64,000 bases of DNA from Lepturacanthus savala (taxonomy: Eukaryota > Chordata > Actinopteri > Scombriformes > Trichiuridae): assembly GCA_030544235.1 (NCBI GenBank), contig CM060461.1, positions 1,545,949 to 1,609,948 of the forward strand, written 5' to 3'. Every line of letters begins with the position of its first letter. The first letter of the stretch is position 1. The notes under the pieces were generated by a model. It was not told where the DNA came from. It did no database searches and saw only the letters and a program-made list of their open reading frames with translations. Below are positions 1 through 64,000 of this stretch, piece after piece. Both the position numbers and the translations under genes were made by a program.

Positions 1-2143
1 GAGGTCAATAATTATTCTGTCTTCTTGTGATAAGTTAATTTAACTGCAGTTGAGTCAAGTCGTGTCTTCTCAAATTAAAGCACTTCTGTACTCATGGTAA
101 ATAAAAAAAGCAATATCAAATATATAAAAATAGCATTCTGCATTAATTATTAACTTGATATTTTCTGCTACATCTGTTTTTCAATTAGCACTTAATAACT
201 GTAACAAGTTTTAAGATGATTACTCAAAAAAATGTTTTTTCCCAACTAATTTTCGACATGATTTCAAAGGAGATTTTGGACACATTCTCAAGCTTTTGTT
301 GAAAAAAATTAATACATTTATTTCATTTAATAATTATATCAACACAATTCATCAAATAATTTACAACCTAAAAGGTTTTTATCTAAATCAGTAGGTTTAT
401 CTTCTAACATGTTTCAGATTTATGAAACCTTTATTCTAAAGATTAACGATTACTAGTAATTATTTTTTTGGTTATTTCAGTTACCCACAACCTGTAGAAA
501 CAGTTGTGATGCAAAAACTATGTAGTTAATGAATAATAGTGAGTGTAAATACAGCATGTTTTCTGTGTGTAAATCTTGCTTTTGTGTATATCTGTTATAT
601 TGTTTTATTTTGAAAAGACTTGAAAAAAGAAGGTTCAACTTCTGTGTTGTTCTTAGAGGGCGCTTTTTGAAAAGACACTAGAGACAGATTCTGTTGTTTG
701 CGCGACTGCAGTTGATAAATTAACTTATGGTGAGGAAACTGGAGATAAAATCATTAATATAATAATAATTGTAACCACATGTAGCTCAGTAAGTTACAGT
801 TAACGGTTATGATTCTAATAAATGTCTTAAAATCTAACAATAACTATGTTTAATGTTATTAACACTTCATATAATGACTATAATAAGCATCTTTCTCATT
901 ACTATATTAAGGACCCTAATATAAAGTGTATCTGTTAAGTCATACGATGCATGTTCTTAAGTACAGCTATGACACTATATAATATTAAATCATCTGCACT
1001 TGAAGCTAAGACATTACAGGTATGCACAGAAGGTAAATCATCAGTGGAGGATTTTTTTAATACATCTGAGAGAAAAATAAATCTTTCAATTTTTTCCTTT
1101 TTTTTTTCTTTTCATATCCTGGACGTCAACGTCTTTAATGGAGCAGAGACTCTAAAAGTAAATTTCACAGAACGTGTGCAGCTGGTATCATCAAAACAAG
1201 CCAGAGTTCAGATTCATCAGGCTCATGTTGCTGATTCCAAACATCTCAAACACCAATCTGCACTTTCTCCCTCATCCTTCTTGTTTCTGCTCGATTCAGC
1301 ATCGTCTGAATGGCAAAAATATTCAGGTTTCATTAAAATTCACTCCTGATTTAATTTGATCTACACTCTTTGGAAACTTTGCCCGGAGCGGAGCAGCAGT
1401 GACATCTCAGACTCAGCGGCAGCAGCAGCAGGAATCCACCTCCGCCTGCAGGGATTCTCCTTCAGCTCTGAGCTCAGATCAGAGGAAACGTGCGATAACA
1501 TCTGTTATTACACATCACAGCTGTAGCTGCACTTGATACCAAGGATCTCGTTTCAAAAATGTCATTTTGGGTAACAAATGTCGTTGAAAAAGCACGGATG
1601 ATTTAATGCAGCGAAAAATGGCAACGGTTTGTATCTCAATGATGTGTTGATTAATGTATTAAAATAGATTCAACGGTGCTGCTGGTCTCTTATTTTGAAC
1701 ATAGAGCAAGTACATGAGGATTCTTAAATCACATCTTTTGACAATCTAAATGTCATTTTTGTCAATGACTATATATTTTCTTTCAACAATCGCCTGACGT
1801 TTGTTTACTGACTGCTGAGGAAAACTCAACATCCTCCTGTCCTGCAGGTGTGACCTCACAGCTGCTCAACAATAAACTTTATAAACACTTTGAAAACATG
1901 CTTTATGAAATCAGTCCTTAATTTTGCATCATTCCACTTCCAAACATTTCCAAACATCATCTAAAGCAAACGCAAAACACCACGATGGAGCCGTTTCTCC
2001 TTAAAACAACGTTTAAAAATCAACACGTCTGTGGCTGGTTTAACTTTATAGTCTCTTTTCTGAGCAGTTCACGACCAGATATATAAAATCTAAGTATTGC
2101 TTTCGTTTCGTCTCCCTACATGGACACTTGGCTGCCGACGTCA
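1..2143. other. AT-rich sequence downstream of efr3a
   Basis: No convincing coding exon on either strand. Mostly AT-rich, with one GC-richer block at about 1376-1500 containing CAGCAG runs that could be regulatory or part of a longer UTR. Nothing else recognised. Confidence 0.5.
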
Positions 2144-2525
2144 TTTATTTTTCTTTAAATAGACTCAATTGTAAAACTAATTTGTCATCTACCTGCAGTT
2201 AATATATATCGTACATTTCTACTTATTTGTGTCACACGACAAAAACTCATCAGGCATCACAGCTAAAAAAGAAAAAAAAAATAGCTTCACAACTGAAACC
2301 TGAAAGTTTGTTGTTCCTATGACGACGTTATGATGTCACAGTGTGAAGATGCTGGATCAGAGTCATGCTGGGAAGCAACATCATACATTGATCTTTTTCT
2401 TTTGTCTGTTCGTGACTCAGAAGGTTCATTTTTAAGATTTGTTCAGAAACAGTAAAACAATCTCAGCAAAAAAAAAACAAAACAAAAAACAGCTGTTTGA
2501 TGTCATGTCTGCAGATTTAAATGAC

Positions 2526-2684
2526 TTAAAGGTCCCATAAAGTACAAAGGTTAATATATTTGTGGTTAGAAGGTTGAGGTGTTATAAACATACTGTCTCA
2601 TGTCTTAAAACCAGCGGTCAGATCTGCTGAGAGGTTGTGATGTCACAATTATACCATCATTTAAACCAGCCAATCAGAGGAGAC

Positions 2685-2736
<52 letters not shown>

Positions 2737-2785
2737 ACAAATACAATGTTAGTGACATCTGAAGTGGGCAATATGGGACCTTTAA
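2526..2785. mobile_element. TTAA-flanked MITE with AGGTCCCATA inverted ends
   Basis: Left end TTAA-AGGTCCCATAA and right end AATATGGGACCT-TTAA form an inverted repeat next to TTAA duplications, as expected for a piggyBac-type non-autonomous element. It contains a TA repeat and no ORF. The family name is inferred from the TTAA only. Confidence 0.65.
2691..2731. repeat. (TA)n microsatellite
   Basis: About 20 TA units inside the TTAA MITE. Confidence 0.95.
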
Positions 2786-2917
2786 GTAAACTGAATTTTC
2801 TCAGAGAAAGTTTTTGTTTTTTTGGGAGATGTTTACATCAACAGGAATAATGAGTATTTGCTGCCGTTCTTCTACTTTCCTCTGATTAAGAAACTTTTTC
2901 AGCATTTTTAATTCTGT

Positions 2918-2921
<4 letters not shown>

Positions 2922-2953
<32 letters not shown>
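2922..2953. repeat. (GT)n microsatellite right after the efr3a stop codon
   Basis: GT repeat on the plus strand, CA in transcript sense, starting within two bases of the TGA. Confidence 0.95.
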
Positions 2954-58902
<55,949 letters not shown>

Positions 58903-59668
58903 CTGCAGAAACACACACACACACCAGCAGTCACATAAAAGATGGAAGAAGCTTCAACACAGCTTCTGGTGACAGTAAAAAAAAACAACACAGATGAATC
59001 AACTTCTGTTTACTCCATAAATCTTCTGAACTCCTGCGGAGCCTCGATATCTGAACTTAAAGGTGATGAATGAAGCTCAGGGCTGTGATGAAGCTGCTCT
59101 GCTGAACCGTTTTTATTTCGCTGCTCTGACTCATGTCGAGCTCTTAGTCTCCCAACTTCCTCTGGATTCAAGACTCGACTCCGGTTATCGACGGATGCGA
59201 ATTAGCATGACCAGCAGCCGCCGAGCGGGTCAATAACAAGTGCTGAGTCATCTTAGCGGCGGGCCCGGCGAGTCAAACAAAGTCACAGCGGGAAGGATCT
59301 CAGAGGTCGATGTGATGTCACAGACCTGACCGTGTCCTGGTCGCTGACATTTAGACAAACTGAGCTTCTCGGAAAAATCAAACTGAGAAACAAAGTGAGC
59401 ACTGCAGGACCATCGACCATCAATAAGTGTTTAGGGAAAAGGCAGTGAGGTGGGGGAAAAAAAAGACTTTAGCATGTGCAGTTTAACACATAATTACATC
59501 TATAACAGAGTTATATTTGGTCCTGATATTGATCCTTTATGCAGCCTCTTTATGCAGTTCAGTCTCAGTAGGAAACATGCTGCAAAAGCTAGAGTAAACA
59601 TTCTAGAGAAAACATCTAATTGTGATAATTCAGAAAAATATTATAATACTAGGGATGTATAATTTGGG
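58903..59668. other. Sequence upstream of the first visible exon, with a GC-rich block
   Basis: No further efr3a exon recognised. 59150-59340 is CpG-richer than its surroundings with ATGACTCAGCA-type (AP-1/MARE-like) and TGATGTCA (CRE-like) words; candidate regulatory DNA only. Confidence 0.4.
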
Positions 59669-60034
59669 CTGTCATATAACGCTATACAGCTGTCATATAA
59701 CGCCATACAGCTGACATATAACGCCATACAGCTGACATAACGCCATACAGCTGACATATAACGCCATACAGCTGACATATAACGCCATACAGCTGTCATA
59801 TAACGCCATACAGCTGAAATATAACGCCATACAGCTGTCATATAACGCCATACAGCCGTCATATAATGCCATACAGCTGTCATATAACGCTATACAGCTG
59901 TCATATAACGCTATACAGCTGTTGTATAATGCCATACAGCTGTCATATAGCACAATACAGCTGTCATATAACACCATACAGCTGTCATATAGCGCTATAC
60001 AGCTGTCATAGAACACTATACAGCTGTCATATAT
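59669..60034. repeat. 21-bp minisatellite, about 17 copies
   Basis: Unit CTGTCATATAACGCCATACAG with point variants and one unit shortened by two bases. Because 21 is a multiple of 3, long ORFs appear on both strands; not genes. Confidence 0.95.
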
Positions 60035-61708
60035 TGTATATATGGTATATGGTATTTTTTTAAGTGCTGGAACAAGTTTGTAGCGAGAGTGAAGTAGCAC
60101 TTGTAGCATGCCATGCTCTGTACAACACCTGTGCAGCACCTTTTCTTGAAACAAAAGTAGTTCCACACCACCGACGTGCTGCTCCTTCATCACCTTCATC
60201 ACCTGTCAGAGTCTCAGTTTCCCCCTCGACACAAGAAGTGAACTGACTGACTGACATGACTTCATTTCCCAGGAGCCACTGCTCAGCCTGGGACACCTTC
60301 ACCTCACTTTAGCACCTGGCAGACATTAGGTCACCTTAACATCTCTGATCCTGGAGATTAATTGACCTCATTAAGGCCTGTAGCCATGGTAACACTTCCA
60401 CAGCCTGTATCTTAGAGAATCAGATAGGGTTCCTGTGATTACCCTCATCAATACGAGCGAGAGAGTATTTCTGTGACCAGCCGGTTGAATTCAGTTCAGT
60501 GAACAAATGGCTCAGAGGAAGTAAAAATTATTTCCTGCGCTTCAGTAAAGCTGAAACATCACATCAAGACAAAATAAATATATGAATCGATGCTTCTGGT
60601 TATAATTAGCAGCTGCGTAAATGAAGCTGTCAGAGATTCTATGATCGGAAGTTGAAGAAAAGAAGAATACAGAGCTAATTCATTTCTATCTAGATAGATG
60701 ATAGATGAGCTTCTCACACCACATCTTCATTTAATCATAGGAAGATGTGTTTTACATATTAATCAATTTTATTAGGTTTGGGGTGACTTTTGATATATCA
60801 CCATTTTAACACTATCAAAATATAATTTAATTATTGTTTATAGACTGTACAGTCTTCATTGTTTTATTAACTGAAACATAAAAAAGATTGTATTATTTTT
60901 ATTGTGCCTTTGATCCTGTAATAATATTGTATATAATAATACTTTGGCTTGAAGTAGAGTAGGATAAAGTCAAAGTCTGAATGTGACAGTAAGTCATCAT
61001 CTCTGCTCAGCTCAGCATCAATTAATTAATTAATAATTAACTGTTAATCATTTACAACAACAACCCTCTAAGGTTGTTTAGTTACACTACTTATATTCAG
61101 AGTTTAAACAAAAAATAGCTTTGAAATTCGTATCCTCTAAACTGCTCTCAACATATGTGTGTGTGTGTGTGTTTACATGAATGAGACTCATGTTCAAAGT
61201 GAGTCTCAGTTTGAATGATGACAGGTGAAAGCACCTGATGAGAAGAATAAATAGGAAGTGACTGAACATGATCCCTGAGGATGGAGCTGATCCATCTGTC
61301 AGATCGGTGTCAGTTCACCTGAGAGGACGAGGACATCCTGCAGAGACACTGAGGACACCTGCAGAGATACTGAGGACACCTGCAGAGACTGACTCCAGCT
61401 GTCCAATCAGCAGGAAGCACTTTGGTTACAAAACAACATTTATGCTGCCGAACCAGTGTTCAGGCAGCTGGGATCAGACCCGAGACGCTCAACATGTTCA
61501 TGAAACATCAACTGAATTCATGTTGTTAACAGCTTCAGTGAATCTGGAATGGTGAAAACTGTTGCAACCAACAACACAAACACCTTAAATTAATAAAATG
61601 TAACCTGCAAAACATGCAGTGTAGGAGAGAATAATTACCAAACTGATTAAAATACTCCATGAAGCATGAAGATTCACCAAAGCCACATTGGATGAGGTGT
61701 GGTTTAAT
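60035..61708. other. No gene recognised
   Basis: Mixed composition. A GT tract at about 61155-61172; short direct repeats AGAGATACTGAGGACACCTG around 61340-61390. Nothing else. Confidence 0.5.
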
Positions 61709-62415
61709 ACACTGCCTGGCCAAAAAAAGAAGTCATCACCTGGATTTAACTAAGTAAAATAGAGTCTCCTCTTGGATAATTTCTACATGGGTGATTGTCT
61801 TTCAGCTAGCAATAGGTATATGACCCCAACTGATGCAATGAGTAACTTCTCATTTCTTAAACAACCATCTGGAAAGACACATCCCATGGTTGTGGAAAAG
61901 ATGTTAGTCTGTTTAAGAAGGGTCAAATCATCAAGTAGAGAAAACATCTAAGGAGATTTCAGAAAGTACTAAACTGTCCATGCAGGCTCTCAGTTCATCC
62001 AGCTCATCTTTTTCTTGTAGAGTTTAGAGCAAGGAAATGGACTTCTGATTTAGTTTGAATACATTATTGGTCCATTGTTGGTCCGACACATTCTTAAAAA
62101 CCGGAAGGACAATGGGAAACCAGAGTGATGGAGCATTAAGATGCAAAGCAGATGAAGTGAATGACCAGGTTTATTCCTATCAATGGATTGTTTCTTTCCT
62201 GAAGGTACAAGTGTATTCCAAGATGATGATATCAGGTTAAAATTGTGATGAGGTGGTGGAGACGTTACTTTCACACATGGATTGACCTCCACAGAGTCCT
62301 TCATTCCATTAGATAATCTATGATGTGCATTGGAGAAGACTTATCAAACTTATCGAAACAATGCCTCAGCGAATTGAATCAAAATTAGAGGCGGTCCAAT
62401 GAAATAGATGTATTT
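61709..62415 (+). mobile_element. Decayed Tc1-like element
   Basis: Starts TACACTGCCTGGCCAAAAAA. The transposase is reduced to an N-terminal stretch (near AGAAAACATCTAAGGAGAT) and a C-terminal one (near TTCACACATGGATTGACCTC and GAGGCGGTCCAATGAAATAG), with the middle deleted and the right end missing. Confidence 0.8.
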
Positions 62416-62624
62416 TAAATTCCTAGTCTAGTAGAAACTATCATGAGACTATGTTTTCAGCTTTTTCAGCCTGTTAATAATCATTGTTCCATCAGAGCTG
62501 GAGAGAGAGAGACATGAAGAGAGAGAAAAGAGCTTTAACTATTGAAGTAGTTTTCTTTAAAGTTTGAAAAGTTGTTGGAGGTGAATAATATGAGTAATCA
62601 TCACAATGTTATGACAGAGATAGA

Positions 62625-62629
62625 GAGTG

Positions 62630-62662
<33 letters not shown>
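62625..62662. repeat. (GT)n microsatellite
   Basis: GT repeat with one GC interruption. Confidence 0.9.
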
Positions 62663-62984
62663 ATCAGGTGCAGACATGCAAGCAGTTGAAAATCCATTTT
62701 TAAGTTTTTTATTAGAACAAGACAATTCTGATGAGAGCTGCAGCAATTACAACTATTTTTTTGATCCATTTATCGTTTATTCTTTTTTTTTTTAAAGAAA
62801 ATCAACATATTCTTTGATTCTAACTTGTACAGCATGACAAGTGAGGAAACTGTTGGAAACACAAGTTTCCTAGGATGCATTTTTTTTTAAATTATCATAA
62901 ATATTAGTAAGGTATGATGTGTGTAATCAATTGGTTGTTTAGTTCATAAAATCTTTTTAAGGTTCTAAGATCCAAGGTCCAGGA

Positions 62985-63185
62985 ATTTAATGTAACAACG
63001 TTCCGGTACTCAGACCTGAAGAAGTTCTGAATCAAAACATTGTTACGTCAAATTCATCCTTTTTGTAGTGATTAGCAGTGTGCAGGAGTTCTTTTTACTT
63101 GTTCCAGTGCTGCTTTTTTGCCTCTCCTACACACCTGTCCTCTGCCTAGGTGTGCACAACCTCCTCTTAAGAGCTTCTACCATTT
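62985..63185 (+). repeat. Dispersed repeat, inverted partner of 16140-16335
   Basis: AATGTAACAACGTTCCGGTA, CTCAGACCTGAAGAAG and AGTGTGCAGGAGTTCTTTTT are the shared blocks. Confidence 0.65.
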
Positions 63186-63399
63186 TCAAGGTTCCAAGGT
63201 CTGAAAGTCTTTTTTTGTCCAGACCACCTACCAGAATTCAGGAGTCGTGTCCTGGAGCTGAAGGCTCCGTCAGCCTCGGTGTGAGGAACCTGTCTGTATC
63301 TCCTCAGGATTCCTTGTCTCAGCTGGATGCACAGAGACGACATCGCCAGATTCCCTCACTTCACAGCTCACGCATGGAGTCAACTAAACAAGTCTGAAA

Positions 63400-64000
63400 A
63401 CTACTTCACAAAGTAAATATCTTCATCAAAGGTTTCCCCGACTCCTCACTGACAACCGACGACGACCCGCTCTCCTGCTGCAGCTTCTGTAGAAACCTCA
63501 CCTACAGTAAACTGATGCACTGTTGGCTCAGCTAATAGGACACCAGCTCGGCCGTGTGTCTATCAGCACCCGGGTTTACCCCCTCGCCGTCTGACAGAAG
63601 ACGAGACGCCGCCGGGTCTGATGTAGGCCGGGGCGGCAGCTCAGGTTACGCCCTCTGTGTTCACAGGAGAACGTGATCCAGCTCAGACACAAACATGAAG
63701 CAGAAAAGCTTTACTGCAGCTGCCATGATGTCTTAAATATCAGGTTCAAAATGAAACCTGATTTACTTTATCTATTAAAGGAAGCAGATTTACTCACCTG
63801 CTTTAACAATAGACCGAAACCAGAAACCGATGTGAAGACTTAAAGAGTTTCTCAAAGCTCATTAATGAAATTCAGAATTCAAAGAAAGACCTGTGTTTTC
63901 AAACCACAGAGCTTCTGTCTCCAGAGAAAATGATTTACAGTACAAAACGGAGGCTACATAAGGAAACAACTTGATATGAAAAAGAGTCAGTATGTAGTAA
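63400..64000. other. GC-richer end of the window
   Basis: 63440-63680 is GC- and CpG-richer than average and could be close to a promoter or a neighbouring exon, but no ORF, start codon or splice pattern could be tied to efr3a. Confidence 0.3.

Larger units (their letters stand above)
2144..2954 (-). other. efr3a: Probable efr3a 3' UTR
   Basis: Sequence after the stop, read on the minus strand. It begins with a CA repeat (2922-2953), then a TTAA-flanked MITE (2526-2785). The first AATAAA-type signal in sense is at 2149-2144. The true 3' end is unknown; this signal is only a candidate. Confidence 0.35.

Noticed and set aside
59641..60202. Repetitive 80-169 residue ORFs on the minus strand and the PYSCHI ORF on the plus strand
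   Set aside because: They follow the 21-bp minisatellite period; open in several frames, no family, no splice or start context.
63068..63397. 109-residue ORF near the window end
   Set aside because: Begins in a dispersed repeat, no homology recognised, no upstream signal.

Overview
The window is one vertebrate locus, almost certainly from a ray-finned fish and probably a percomorph. The evidence is a many-exon gene with GT-AG introns whose protein matches the vertebrate EFR3 family, long CA/TA microsatellites, and a dense set of fish-type transposable elements: several Tc1-like elements, hAT elements with exact 8-bp target duplications, L2/CR1-like LINE pieces, tRNA-derived SINEs and TTAA-flanked MITEs. 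There is no sign of bacterial or plasmid DNA and no CRISPR, operon, rRNA or functional tRNA gene.

Gene: the only host gene I can support is an EFR3 homolog (best fit efr3a) on the minus strand. Twenty-two coding exons are assembled between 58902 (5') and the stop codon at 2955-2957 (3'). They join in consistent phase into 816 complete codons plus a stop, against 821 residues in human EFR3A. Only the first coding exon, expected to hold about 3-4 residues, is not seen; it lies upstream of 58902 or outside the window. EFR3 proteins are palmitoylated plasma-membrane scaffolds that recruit the PI4KIIIalpha-TTC7-FAM126 complex to make PI4P.

Layout: 1-2954 is downstream sequence and 3' UTR, including a TTAA MITE and a CA repeat right after the stop. 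2955-4176 holds five compact 3' exons. The intron at 4177-9190 holds a Tc1 element fused to a second TIR element, followed by another Tc1. 9191-15938 carries seven exons with a hAT and TTAA elements between them. 15939-24879 carries four more exons plus a Tc1. The large intron at 24880-32294 holds a degenerate LINE carrying an L2 fragment and a SINE, then a LINE ORF1 piece and the start of an unusual TCTCTACTGTCTCTAGAG-like degenerate array that resumes beyond the exon at 32295-32435. The intron at 32436-42191 holds the rest of the array, a hAT MITE, SINEs and TIR elements. 42192-58902 has the five 5' exons and introns with hAT-in-hAT nesting, a BED-finger hAT, telomere-like C-rich repeats and LINE ends. 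58903-64000 has no recognised exon; it holds a GC-rich candidate regulatory block, a 21-bp minisatellite and a Tc1 remnant.

I did not find a new biological system. The points most worth a second look are the degenerate array around one exon, the (CT)n splice acceptor, a very weak donor before a readable 212-bp intron, the two-copy TIR family with an acidic ORF, the four-copy unnamed repeat family, the telomere-like intronic tract and the minisatellite that is largely open on both strands. Paralogue choice, TE family names and repeat boundaries were judged by eye.
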